A stretch of 64,000 bases of DNA from JAEUPI01 sp046348365 (GTDB lineage: Bacteria; Pseudomonadota; Gammaproteobacteria; Burkholderiales; Burkholderiaceae_C): positions 124,001-188,000 of the forward strand of contig JAXMEL010000002.1 of the NCBI GenBank assembly GCA_046348365.1, read 5' to 3'. A model generated the notes under the pieces. It was given only the letters and a program-made list of their open reading frames with translations. It did not search any database and was not told the origin of the DNA. The translations under genes and the position numbers were made by a program. Below, piece by piece: positions 48,344 through 56,668 of the stretch; position 1 is the first letter of the stretch, and the number at the start of each line of letters is the position of its first letter.

Positions 48344-50018
48344 GCAGCGACCAGACGCCTGCGTCCTCGCGCGCGCGGCCATCGGCGCGCAGCTTCAGCA
48401 GGTGCGCGCGCAGCGAACGCGCGGCCACGGCATGCAGCGGCTTGGGCACCTCCTGGTACACCACCGCGAGCAGCGCATCGAGGTCGGCGCTGCCAGCCGC
48501 ACGCAGCGCATCGACCACCTTGGCCTCGCGCTGCAGGCGGTGCGCCACCGTGCGCCGCGCCACCTCGTGCGGCCGGTCCATCAGGAAGCCATGCCCGGGT
48601 GCGAGCCACTCGAGGTCGAGCGCGAGCAGGCCGGTGAGCGAATCGAGGTACGCCTGCATGTCGCCGTCGGGCGGGTTGATCACCACCGTGGAGCCCTGCA
48701 TCAGGTGGTCGCCGGTGAAGAGCAGTTTTTCCTGCCCGAGCAGGTAGCACAGGTGGTTCGACGCATGCCCCGGCGTGTGCACCGCGCGCAGCGTGCAGTC
48801 GGGCCCGAGCGCGACCTCGTCGCCATGCGCGAGCACGTGGTCGGGGCGGAACGTCGCGTCCTGCCATTCGGGGTGCTCGGCCACGCGGCCGTAGAGCGGC
48901 GCGCCGGTGGCTTCGCGGATGGCCTGCGCGGCGGGTGAATGGTCCTTGTGCGTGTGCGTGACCAGGATGCGCGTGATGCGGCCCGGCGCGTGCACGAGCA
49001 GCGCGCGGATGTGCTCGTCGTCGTCGGGGCCGGGGTCGATCAGCGCGCACTCGCCGCTGCCGGGCTCGTGCACGAAGTAGGCGTTGGTGCCGGGGCCGGT
49101 CATCATGTTGCCGTTGTCGGCCGTCACGCGCACGACGCGCGGCGACAGCCGCACCGGCCGGCCCGGCATGAGCTCGATGCTCACGTCGCCGCGGCCCTCC
49201 GGATCCAGCCGGCTGATCTCGGCATAGGCCCATTCGCCGGGCAGCACCGGCCGCGGGCCCTTCGCGCCGGTGCCCAGGCGCGGCATCATCAGCGGCACCT
49301 CGCGGCGCGCGTCGGCGGCGGCGATCGTGTCGGCCACCGTGCGCTGGGTGGCGAGCGATTTCAGGGTTTCGCGCGTCACCGGCAGCAGCTTGAGGCCGCG
49401 CTCGGGCGCCAGCGCCTCCTGCGGCGTCAGCCACATCAGCTCGGCGGTCTCGGTCTCGTCGGCGATCGCGGTCTGCGCCGGCGGCGCCTCGGCGACGAAG
49501 AAGCGCGTGTCGAAGCGCTTGAGCCGGCCCGGTGGCGTGAGCCAGTGGCTGTGGTAGTGCAGCGCGTCGGTGGCCAGCGTGAGGCCCCATTCGCGGCACA
49601 GGCTCGTGAGGTCGGCCTCGCCGGCGTGCAGGCGGTGGCGGCGTTCGCGCAGCTCGGCGGCGTCGTGCGCGTCGAGCTTCGCCCAGCGGCCCGACGCATC
49701 GACCGCGAACAGCAGGCCCGCCTCCTCGAAGCACTCGCGGATCGCGGCGACCCAGTAGTCGAGCCCGCCGCTGCCAACGCCGAGGCGCGCGCTGGCCGTG
49801 GCGTCGTCGGGCCCGCGCGCGAGTGCGTGCACGCCGCGGTCGTGGCCGTCGAGCAGGCCGCCGGGGAACACGGCGGCGCCGCTCTGGTGGTGGTCGCTCG
49901 CGCGCTCGGCGCGGCGCAGCATCAGCACCTCCATGCCGCGGTCGGTATCGCGCAGCACGATCACCGACGCGGCCAGCCGCGGCGCGGGGTTGCGGTGCGG
50001 CGCGGCCGTATCGCTCAT
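48336..50018 (-). CDS. Nudix hydrolase - metallo-beta-lactamase fusion protein
   Basis: A 560-residue two-domain protein. Residues about 10-240 form a Nudix domain (AASVIVLRDTDRGMEVLMLRRAE, GAAVFPGGLLD, then WVAAIRECFEEAGLLF) in which the Nudix box is split by an insertion, as in NUDT19/NUDT7-type acyl-CoA diphosphatases. Residues about 270-560 form an MBL-fold hydrolase with the intact THTHKDHS metal motif, HTPGHASNHLCYL and FTGDHLM, like LACTB2. Its ATG overlaps the racemase stop, so the pair is coupled. A role in acyl-CoA or thioester turnover would fit both domains and the neighbour, but is inference. Confidence 0.92.
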   Translation of the reverse strand: MSDTAAPHRNPAPRLAASVIVLRDTDRGMEVLMLRRAERASDHHQSGAAVFPGGLLDGHDRGVHALARGPDDATASARLGVGSGGLDYWVAAIRECFEEAGLLFAVDASGRWAKLDAHDAAELRERRHRLHAGEADLTSLCREWGLTLATDALHYHSHWLTPPGRLKRFDTRFFVAEAPPAQTAIADETETAELMWLTPQEALAPERGLKLLPVTRETLKSLATQRTVADTIAAADARREVPLMMPRLGTGAKGPRPVLPGEWAYAEISRLDPEGRGDVSIELMPGRPVRLSPRVVRVTADNGNMMTGPGTNAYFVHEPGSGECALIDPGPDDDEHIRALLVHAPGRITRILVTHTHKDHSPAAQAIREATGAPLYGRVAEHPEWQDATFRPDHVLAHGDEVALGPDCTLRAVHTPGHASNHLCYLLGQEKLLFTGDHLMQGSTVVINPPDGDMQAYLDSLTGLLALDLEWLAPGHGFLMDRPHEVARRTVAHRLQREAKVVDALRAAGSADLDALLAVVYQEVPKPLHAVAARSLRAHLLKLRADGRAREDAGVWSLLS

Positions 50019-51175
50019 GGCGCTGCTGCCTGCAGCAGCACGCCTGCGGCGCGCAGGCGCGCGATCTCGTCGGCCGCGACGCCGGCCTCGGCGAGCACCG
50101 CCTCGCTGTGCTCGCCGACCCGCGGTGCCGGCTTCGGCGCGGCCGGCCCGGTGCGCGAAAAGCGCGGCGCCGGCGCGGCCTGCGTGACACCGCCCACGTC
50201 GATGAAGCCCGCCCGCGCGCGCGCGTGCGCATGCGTCGGCGCTTCGGTGAGCGCGAGCACCGGCGCCACGCAGGCGTCGGTGCCTTCGAGCAGCGAGGCC
50301 CAGTCGTCGCGCGTGCGCGTCGCGACGATGGCGGCGATGGCGGCACGCATCTCGGGCCAGAGCTTGGCGTCGTACTGGCGCTTGACGAAGCGTTCGTCAA
50401 GCCCGATGCGCTGCGCGAACTCGGCGAAGAACTTGGGCTCCAGCGCGCCGAGCGCGATGTGGCGGCCATCTGCCGTGGCATAGGTGTCGTAGAACGGTGC
50501 ACCGCCGTCGAGCAGGTTGGCGCCGCGTGCGCCATCACTCCAACGGCCGGCGGCCATGAGGCCGTGGAAGATCGACAGCAGCGACGACGCGCCGTCGACC
50601 ATCGCCGCATCGACCACCTGGCCGCGGCCCGAGCGCTGGCGCTCGAACAGCGCGGCGAGCAGCCCGAACGCCAGGTACAGCGCACCGCCGCCGTAGTCGC
50701 CCACCAGGTTGAGCGGCGGCACCGGCTTGCCGCCGGCCGGGCCGATCGCGTGCAGCGCGCCGGTGAGCGCGATGTAGTTGATGTCGTGCCCCGCCGCCTG
50801 CGCCAGCGGGCCGGTCTGGCCGTAGCCCGTCATGCGGCCGTAGACGAGGCCCGCGTTGCGCGCGGCGCAATCCTCGGGGCCGAGGCCGAGGCGCTCGGCC
50901 ACGCCGGGGCGCCAGCCTTCGATCAGCACGTCGGCCCGGGCGATCAGGCGCAGCGCAATGTCGCGGCCCTCGGCGCGCTTGAGGTCCAGCGCCACCGAGC
51001 GGCGCCCGCGGCCGGTGACGTCGAAGCGCGCGTCGGTGGGCACGCCCAGGCCGCTGGGCTCGGTGCGGTCGATGCGGATCACGTCGGCGCCCAGGTCGGC
51101 CAGCAGCATCGCGCACATCGGCCCCGGGCCGATGCTCGCCAGCTCGATCACGCGCAGTCCTGTCAAAGGCCCCAT
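50015..51175 (-). CDS. CaiB/BaiF family protein, alpha-methylacyl-CoA racemase type
   Basis: A 386-residue family III CoA-transferase fold protein. The catalytic pair of alpha-methylacyl-CoA racemases is visible: His130 in AAGHDINYIALTGAL and Asp160 in LNLVGDYGGGALYL. The GHDINY and GDYGGG signatures separate racemases from formyl/carnitine CoA-transferases. It interconverts R and S 2-methylacyl-CoA thioesters in the breakdown of branched or sterol side chains. ATG 51175 is used; a GTG at 51184 is an alternative. It is coupled to the downstream Nudix-MBL gene. Confidence 0.9.
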   Translation of the reverse strand: MGPLTGLRVIELASIGPGPMCAMLLADLGADVIRIDRTEPSGLGVPTDARFDVTGRGRRSVALDLKRAEGRDIALRLIARADVLIEGWRPGVAERLGLGPEDCAARNAGLVYGRMTGYGQTGPLAQAAGHDINYIALTGALHAIGPAGGKPVPPLNLVGDYGGGALYLAFGLLAALFERQRSGRGQVVDAAMVDGASSLLSIFHGLMAAGRWSDGARGANLLDGGAPFYDTYATADGRHIALGALEPKFFAEFAQRIGLDERFVKRQYDAKLWPEMRAAIAAIVATRTRDDWASLLEGTDACVAPVLALTEAPTHAHARARAGFIDVGGVTQAAPAPRFSRTGPAAPKPAPRVGEHSEAVLAEAGVAADEIARLRAAGVLLQAAAP

Positions 51176-51238
51176 CGCCGGCACACCCCGTGAAGCTCGA
51201 AAGCCACAGTGTGCCGCAGGACCGAAAAGCCGGCGTCG

Positions 51239-51679
51239 CTACCCGTGCTCCTGCAGCTGGCGCGCGCGCGCGAGCAGCTTGTCGAGCGCGCTGTCGAGCG
51301 CGCTGCGCTCGTCGGCATCGAGGCTTTCGAGCAGGTAGGCCTCGCGCGAGCGCGCCATCGGCACGATCTTGCGATAAAGCGCGCGGCCGGCGGGCTTCAG
51401 CCGCACGACCAGGTTGCGGCGGTCGGCGGCGTCGGGCTGGCGCTCGATCAGGCCGTTGCGCTCCATGCGCGTCAGCGCGCGGCTGACCTGCATCTTGTCG
51501 AGCGTGGCGAGGCTGCCGAGCTCAGTGCCCTTGATGTCGTCGCGGACAGCCAGCGCCGCGAGAATGCGCCACTCGTCGCGCGTGAGATTGAAGCGCTGGG
51601 CATACACCGCGGCCAGCGAGCGGCTGACCGCTTCGGCCACCACGGCGAGCCGGTAGGGCATGAAGGCTTGCAGGTCCAT
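51239..51679 (-). CDS. MarR family transcriptional regulator
   Basis: A 146-residue regulator with the MarR winged helix: LTRDEWRILAALAVRDDIKGTELGSLATLDKMQVSRALTRMERNGLIERQPDAADRRNLVVRLKPAGRALY. The helical ends for dimerisation are present. ATG 51679 is preferred over a GTG at 51688. It is divergent from the VOC / monooxygenase operon, with a 132-base gap that contains a strong promoter and repeated TAACG-type sequences. It probably represses that operon and is released by an aromatic ligand, as is usual for MarR proteins next to aromatic degradation genes. Confidence 0.93.
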   Translation of the reverse strand: MDLQAFMPYRLAVVAEAVSRSLAAVYAQRFNLTRDEWRILAALAVRDDIKGTELGSLATLDKMQVSRALTRMERNGLIERQPDAADRRNLVVRLKPAGRALYRKIVPMARSREAYLLESLDADERSALDSALDKLLARARQLQEHG

Positions 51680-51756
51680 GATCGGCACGGGCCGGTGCGC
51701 GACACCGGCAGAGACGGTAACGAACTATACGATCCGCCGGTCGCGGCTTCAGCGGG

Positions 51757-51785
51757 TTGACATTCCGCAATTAGTAACGTATGTT
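51757..51785 (+). promoter_or_regulatory. Sigma-70 promoter of the VOC/monooxygenase operon with likely MarR operator
   Basis: TTGACA (51757-51762) and TATGTT (51780-51785) are separated by 17 bases, a near-consensus promoter 26 bases before the first gene. The imperfect palindrome TAACGTATGTTA (51775-51786) overlaps the -10, and a related GTAACGAACTATA lies at about 51718-51730 near the marR side. The overlap suggests steric repression by the MarR protein. Confidence 0.7.
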
Positions 51786-51811
51786 ATCGATGAAATCCGA
51801 AGGAGACTGCG

Positions 51812-52351
51812 ATGAAGATCGAGCGCATCCACCACGTTGCCTACCGCTGCCGCGACGCCAAGCAGACCGTGGAGTGGTATCGCAAGTACCTGGGCATGGA
51901 GTTCGTGCTGGCGATCGCCGAAGACCAGGTGCCCTCGACGCACGAGCCCGACCCGTACATGCACCTGTTCATGGACGCCGGCCGCGGCAACATCCTGGCC
52001 TTCTTCGAGCTGCCCAACTCGCCGGCGATGGACCGCGACCGCAACACCCCGGCCTGGGTGCAGCACATCGCGTTCAAGGTCGCCAGCGTGAGCGACCTGG
52101 AGCAGACCAAGGCGCGGCTCGAGGCCGACGGCATCGAGGTGGTCGGCATCACCGATCACACGATCTTCAAGTCGATCTACTTCCACGATCCCAACGGCCA
52201 CCGGCTGGAGCTGGCCGCCGACACCGCGACGCCCGACATGCAGCGCAAGCTCGACGACGTGAAGTGGGCGATGCTCGACGAGTGGAGCCGCACCAAGCGC
52301 GCGCCCAAGCACGCGGCCTGGATGCACGAGAAGGAATTCGCGTCGAAGTGA
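51812..52351 (+). CDS. VOC family protein (glyoxalase/extradiol dioxygenase fold)
   Basis: A 179-residue vicinal-oxygen-chelate protein with two beta-alpha-beta-beta-beta modules. The N-terminal IERIHHVAYRCRDAKQTVEWYRKYLGM supplies the first metal ligand (His8 region), and VQHIAFKVASVSDLEQTKARLEADGIEVVG plus YFHDPNGHRLELAA supply the second-module His and the terminal Glu. It is the first gene of a four-gene operon with a GGAGA ribosome site. It may be a ring-cleaving dioxygenase or isomerase for the product of the adjacent monooxygenase; the fold alone does not settle this. Confidence 0.9.
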   Translation: MKIERIHHVAYRCRDAKQTVEWYRKYLGMEFVLAIAEDQVPSTHEPDPYMHLFMDAGRGNILAFFELPNSPAMDRDRNTPAWVQHIAFKVASVSDLEQTKARLEADGIEVVGITDHTIFKSIYFHDPNGHRLELAADTATPDMQRKLDDVKWAMLDEWSRTKRAPKHAAWMHEKEFASK

Positions 52352-52361
52352 CGCCGGCCCC

Positions 52362-53972
52362 ATGCTGAAGACCTACGCCTACCCGCAGTTCCCGTACTGC
52401 CGGAGCGACGAGCAGAAGGCCGGCCGGCCCAGGCGCCACGCGGTGGTGGTGATCGGTGCCGGCCCGATCGGCCTCACGATGGCGCTGGACCTCGCCGCGC
52501 GCGGCCTCGAGGCCGTGGTGCTCGACGACAACAACACCGTGAGCATCGGCTCGCGCGCGGTGTGCTACGCCAAGCGGCCGCTGGAGATCTGGAACCGCCT
52601 CGGCGTTGCAGCGCCGATGGTCGAGCGCGGCGTGAGCTGGAAGGTCGGCAAGGTCTTCTTCCGCAACGACCTCGCCTACAGCTTCGACCTGCTGCCCGAG
52701 CCGCAGCACCAGATGCCGGCGATGATCAACCTGCAGCAGTACTACCTCGAGGAGGCGCTGGTGGCGGCGTGCGAGCGCCACCCGCGGGTCGACCTGCGCT
52801 GGAAGCACAAGCTGACGGCGCTGACGCAAGACGAGAGCGGCGCGCGGCTCACCGTCGAGACGCCCGACGGCGCGTTCACGATGGAAGCCGACTGGGTGGT
52901 CGCCTGCGACGGTGCCAACAGCGACACCCGGCGCATGCTCGGCGCCGAGTTCACCGGCCAGTTCTTCCAGGACCGTTTTCTCATTGCCGACGTGGTGATG
53001 ACCGCCGACTTCCCCACCGAGCGCTGGTTCTGGTTCGACCCGCCGTTCCACCCCAACCAGTCGGTGCTGCTGCACAAGCAGTCCGACAACGTCTGGCGCA
53101 TCGACTTCCAGCTCGGCTGGGACGCCGACCCCGAGGCCGAGAAGAAGCCCGAGCGCGTGATCCCGCGCATCCAGGCCATGCTCGGCCCCGACGCGAAGTT
53201 CGAGCTCGAATGGGTCTCGGTCTACCAGTTCGCCTGCCGGCGCATGAAGGACTTTCGCGTCGGCCGCGTGCTGTTCGCCGGCGACGCGGCGCACCAGGTG
53301 TCGCCGTTCGGCGCGCGCGGCGCCAACAGCGGCGTGCAGGACTGCGACAACCTGGCGTGGAAGCTGGCGCTGGTGCACGCCGGCCGCGCACCGGCCGCGC
53401 TGCTCGACAGCTACCACGAGGAGCGCGCCTTCGCCGCCGACGACAACCTGCTGAACTCCACGCGCTCGACCGACTTCATCACGCCCAAGAGCACCGGCAG
53501 CCGGCACTTCCGCGACGCGGTGCTGGAACTCGCGAAGACCGAGCCGTTCGCGCGGCCGCTGGTCAACAGCGGGCGCCTCTCGACGCCGACGCCGTACGCG
53601 ACGTCGTCGCTGAACACGGCCGACGAGTCGCCGTTCAAGGGCCGCATGGCGCCGGGCACCAATTGCGCCGACGCGCCGGTGACGAAGAGCGGCGCGCCGG
53701 CCTGGCTGCTGCCGCAGCTGGGCGACGGCTTCACGCTGCTCGTCTTCGGCGACCCCGGTGTCGCGTCGCTGAACGCCGGCGACGTGGCGGTGCGCGTGCT
53801 GCGCGTCGGCACCGACATCGTCGACGCGCAGGGTGTGCTGGCCGAACGCTACGACGGGCAAGACGGCACCTGCTACCTGATCCGCCCCGACCAGTACGTG
53901 GCGGCGCGCTGGCGCCGATTCGACTCCGCCAAGGTCGAGGCCGCGCTGCGCCGCTGCCTCGGCATGCATTGA
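52362..53972 (+). CDS. FAD-dependent aromatic monooxygenase (MhpA/PheA-like)
   Basis: A 536-residue group A flavoprotein hydroxylase. Motifs: VVVIGAGPIGLTMALDLAARG (FAD ADP site, about 29-49), DWVVACDGANSDTRR (DG motif) and VGRVLFAGDAAHQVSPFGARGANSGVQD (GD motif). The C-terminal thioredoxin-like domain seen in phenol hydroxylase and MhpA follows. It hydroxylates an aromatic ring with NAD(P)H and oxygen. It starts 10 bases after the VOC gene and is in an operon with DUF2783 and MBL genes under a MarR regulator. The exact ring substrate is unknown. Confidence 0.92.
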   Translation: MLKTYAYPQFPYCRSDEQKAGRPRRHAVVVIGAGPIGLTMALDLAARGLEAVVLDDNNTVSIGSRAVCYAKRPLEIWNRLGVAAPMVERGVSWKVGKVFFRNDLAYSFDLLPEPQHQMPAMINLQQYYLEEALVAACERHPRVDLRWKHKLTALTQDESGARLTVETPDGAFTMEADWVVACDGANSDTRRMLGAEFTGQFFQDRFLIADVVMTADFPTERWFWFDPPFHPNQSVLLHKQSDNVWRIDFQLGWDADPEAEKKPERVIPRIQAMLGPDAKFELEWVSVYQFACRRMKDFRVGRVLFAGDAAHQVSPFGARGANSGVQDCDNLAWKLALVHAGRAPAALLDSYHEERAFAADDNLLNSTRSTDFITPKSTGSRHFRDAVLELAKTEPFARPLVNSGRLSTPTPYATSSLNTADESPFKGRMAPGTNCADAPVTKSGAPAWLLPQLGDGFTLLVFGDPGVASLNAGDVAVRVLRVGTDIVDAQGVLAERYDGQDGTCYLIRPDQYVAARWRRFDSAKVEAALRRCLGMH

Positions 53973-53994
53973 CCACGAGGAGCGACGACACGCC

Positions 53995-54201
53995 ATGCCG
54001 CTGATCCGCACGCCGCACATCGCCGACCCCGACGGCTTCTACGAGGAGCTGATCAACTCGCAGCGCGACCTGAGCGACGAACAGGTCGCGCTGATGAACG
54101 CCAAGCTGGTTCTGGTGCTCGCCAATCAGGTGGGCGACCGTGCCACACTCACCGAGGCGCTGGCGCTCGCGCGGCCAGGCACGCCACGGCAGCGCAGCTG
54201 A
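53995..54201 (+). CDS. DUF2783 domain-containing small protein
   Basis: A 68-residue protein, PHIADPDGFYEELINSQRDLSDEQVALMNAKLVLVLANQVGD, matching the short DUF2783 family that is regularly encoded beside aromatic FAD monooxygenases in Proteobacteria. It is predicted all-helical and cytoplasmic with no catalytic motif. A GGAG site precedes the ATG, 22 bases after the monooxygenase gene. A subunit or stabiliser role for the monooxygenase is plausible from co-occurrence only. Confidence 0.9.
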   Translation: MPLIRTPHIADPDGFYEELINSQRDLSDEQVALMNAKLVLVLANQVGDRATLTEALALARPGTPRQRS

Positions 54202-54218
54202 AGGAATCCGACACCGCC

Positions 54219-55175
54219 ATGAACACCAAGAAGTTCGCCTCGCACGCCGACCTCGAGGCAAAGAAGGTCACGTTCTCCAGGCTCTCCGAGCACGCCTGGG
54301 CGTACACCGCCGAGGGCGACCCCAACACCGGCATCGTGATCGGCGACGACGCGGTGATGGTCATCGACACGCAGGCCACGCCGGTGATGGCCGGCGACGT
54401 GATCCGCCGCATCCGCGAAGTGACCGACAAGCCGATCCGCTACGTCGTGCTCAGCCACTACCACGCGGTGCGCGTGCTGGGCGCCAGCGCCTACAAGCCC
54501 GATCACGTCATCGCCAGCCAGGACACCTACGACCTGATCGTCGAGCGCGGCGAGGCCGACAAGGCGAGCGAGATCGGGCGCTTTCCGCGCCTGTTTCGCG
54601 CCGTGGAGTCGGTGCCTGCGGGGCTGACCTGGCCGACCATCACCTTCACCGGCAGGATGACGCTGTGGCTCGGCAAGCTCGAGGTGCAGATCCTGCAGGT
54701 CGGCCGCGGCCACACCAAGGGCGACACCATCGTCTGGCTGCCGCAGGAGAAGGTGCTCTTCTCGGGCGACCTGGTCGAGTTCGACGCGACGCCCTATGCC
54801 GGCGATGCGTACTTCCAGGATTGGCCGAAGACGCTCGACAACCTCGCCGCGCTGAAGGCCGACAAGCTGGTGCCCGGCCGTGGCGCTGCGCTCTCGGGTG
54901 CCGCGCAGGTGAAGGCCGGCCTGGACGGCACGCGCGCCTTCGTCAGCGAACTTTTCGCCAGCGTGAAGGCCGGTGCCGCAGCGGGCCGCGATCTGCGCGC
55001 GGTGTACCGCGAGACCTTCGACAAGCTGCGCCCGAAGTACGGCCAATGGGTGATCTTCGACCACTGCATGCCGTTCGACGTGACGCGCGCCTTCGACGAG
55101 GCCACGCAGTACCCCGACCCGCGCGTCTGGACCGCCGAACGCGACCAGCAGATGTGGCAGGCGCTCGAAGGCTGA
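54219..55175 (+). CDS. MBL-fold hydrolase with altered HxHxDH motif
   Basis: A 318-residue metallo-beta-lactamase-fold protein. The first metal motif reads SHYHAVRVLG (His80, His82), so the Asp-His of the usual HxHxDH is replaced by Val-Arg. Later ligands look retained: GRGHTKGDT (His), FSGDLVEF (Asp) and IFDHCMPFD (His). This may indicate a single-metal site or a changed chemistry in a subfamily. It is last in the VOC / monooxygenase / DUF2783 operon, 17 bases after DUF2783. It may hydrolyse a lactone or ring-cleavage product; that is inference. Confidence 0.88.
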   Translation: MNTKKFASHADLEAKKVTFSRLSEHAWAYTAEGDPNTGIVIGDDAVMVIDTQATPVMAGDVIRRIREVTDKPIRYVVLSHYHAVRVLGASAYKPDHVIASQDTYDLIVERGEADKASEIGRFPRLFRAVESVPAGLTWPTITFTGRMTLWLGKLEVQILQVGRGHTKGDTIVWLPQEKVLFSGDLVEFDATPYAGDAYFQDWPKTLDNLAALKADKLVPGRGAALSGAAQVKAGLDGTRAFVSELFASVKAGAAAGRDLRAVYRETFDKLRPKYGQWVIFDHCMPFDVTRAFDEATQYPDPRVWTAERDQQMWQALEG

Positions 55176-55193
55176 CGCGTCGAGCGGCAGCGC

Positions 55194-56411
55194 CTACGAC
55201 AGCGTCACGCGCGCAAACTTGCGCTTGCCCACCTGCACGACGAAGGTGCCGGCGGCGAGCTTGAGCGCCTTGTCGCTGACGACGGCGCCGTCGATGCGCA
55301 CGCCGCCCTGCTCGATCAGGCGCAGCGCCTCGCTGGTCGACGGCGCGAGCCGCGCCTGCTTGAGCAGCGCGCCGATGGCCAGCGGCGCACCGGCCAGGCT
55401 CACGGCATCGATCTCGTCGGGCACGCCGCCGCGCGCGCGGTGCGCGAAATCGCGCTCGGCCGCATCGGCCGCCGCTGCGCTGTGGAAGCGCGCGACGATC
55501 TCGCGCGCCAGCAGCACCTTGGCGTCCTTGGGGTTGCGGCCGGCTTCGACCTCGGCCCTCAGCCGGGCGACCTCGGCCTCGGGCCGGAACGACAGCAGCG
55601 TGTAGTAGCGCCACATCAGCTCGTCGCTGATCGACAGCACCTTGGCGAACATGCTGTTGGCGTCCTCGGTGATGGCGATGTAGTTGTTCTTCGACTTCGA
55701 CATCTTCTCGACGCCGTCGAGGCCCTCGAGCAGCGGCATCGTCAGGATGCACTGCGGCTCCTGGCCGTACTCCTGCTGCAGGTGGCGGCCCATCAGCAGG
55801 TTGAACTTCTGGTCGGTGCCGCCGAGCTCGAGGTCGCTCTTCAGCGCCACCGAGTCGTAGCCCTGCATCAGCGGGTAGAGGAACTCGTGCACGCTGATCG
55901 GCGTGTTCGACTCGAAGCGACGGCGGAAGTCGTCGCGCTCCATCATGCGTGCCACGGTGTAGCGCGCGGCGAGCTGGATCATGCCGCGCGCACCGAGCGG
56001 GTCGCTCCACTCGCTGTTGTAGCGGATCTCGGTCTTCGCCGGGTCGAGCACCAGCTTGGCCTGGTCGTAGTAGGTCCTGGCGTTGGTCTCGATCTGCTCG
56101 CGCGTGAGCGGCGGCCGTGTGCTGTTGCGGCCCGACGGGTCGCCGATCATCGAGGTGAAGTCGCCGACCAGGAAGATCACCTGGTGCCCCAGGTCCTGCA
56201 GCTGGCGCATCTTGTTGAGCACCACGGTGTGGCCCACGTGCAGGTCGGGCGCGGTCGGGTCCAGCCCCAGCTTGATGCGCAGCGCACAGCCGGTGGCCTC
56301 GGCGCGGGCCAGCTTCTTCAGCCAGTCGGCCTCGGGCAGCAACTCGTCGCAGCCGCGCTTGGAAACCGCCATCGCCTCGCGGACCCGGTCGGTGATCGGG
56401 AAATCGGACAT
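55194..56411 (-). CDS. tyrS: Tyrosyl-tRNA synthetase
   Basis: A 405-residue class I aminoacyl-tRNA synthetase that charges tRNA-Tyr. The HIGH-type motif is HVGH (58-61, in DPTAPDLHVGH) and the KMSKS motif is in GVEKMSKSKNNY. The C-terminal 65 residues form the S4 RNA-binding domain (LAPSTSEALRLIEQGGVRIDGAVV). Length and the LVGDFTSMIGDPSGRNSTRPPL segment place it in the TyrZ-like bacterial group. It is divergent from the M23 peptidase gene, an arrangement common in Burkholderiales. Confidence 0.98.
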   Translation of the reverse strand: MSDFPITDRVREAMAVSKRGCDELLPEADWLKKLARAEATGCALRIKLGLDPTAPDLHVGHTVVLNKMRQLQDLGHQVIFLVGDFTSMIGDPSGRNSTRPPLTREQIETNARTYYDQAKLVLDPAKTEIRYNSEWSDPLGARGMIQLAARYTVARMMERDDFRRRFESNTPISVHEFLYPLMQGYDSVALKSDLELGGTDQKFNLLMGRHLQQEYGQEPQCILTMPLLEGLDGVEKMSKSKNNYIAITEDANSMFAKVLSISDELMWRYYTLLSFRPEAEVARLRAEVEAGRNPKDAKVLLAREIVARFHSAAAADAAERDFAHRARGGVPDEIDAVSLAGAPLAIGALLKQARLAPSTSEALRLIEQGGVRIDGAVVSDKALKLAAGTFVVQVGKRKFARVTLS

Positions 56412-56668
56412 TGTTTGCGGGTAAGAAGTCAGCGAACTGGAGGGCCCGCGTGGGTGGTTTTCCTCGGGTGCCGCAGGGCGGGGCCGCTATACTCCGCAGG
56501 GTGAGCTGATGTGCAAGCGTCTGCTCACTTCGTGCGCAGCAACCCAGGTGGAGCTGCGCAGAATTGTAGGGGTATGGGGTGGCACGGCCTCGCACCGCCG
56601 ACACGGCGGCCAGCGAGGTGGTCCATCGATCGGGGCGGGCCCGGTCTCGTGTGTCGGGCTTGCCAGGA

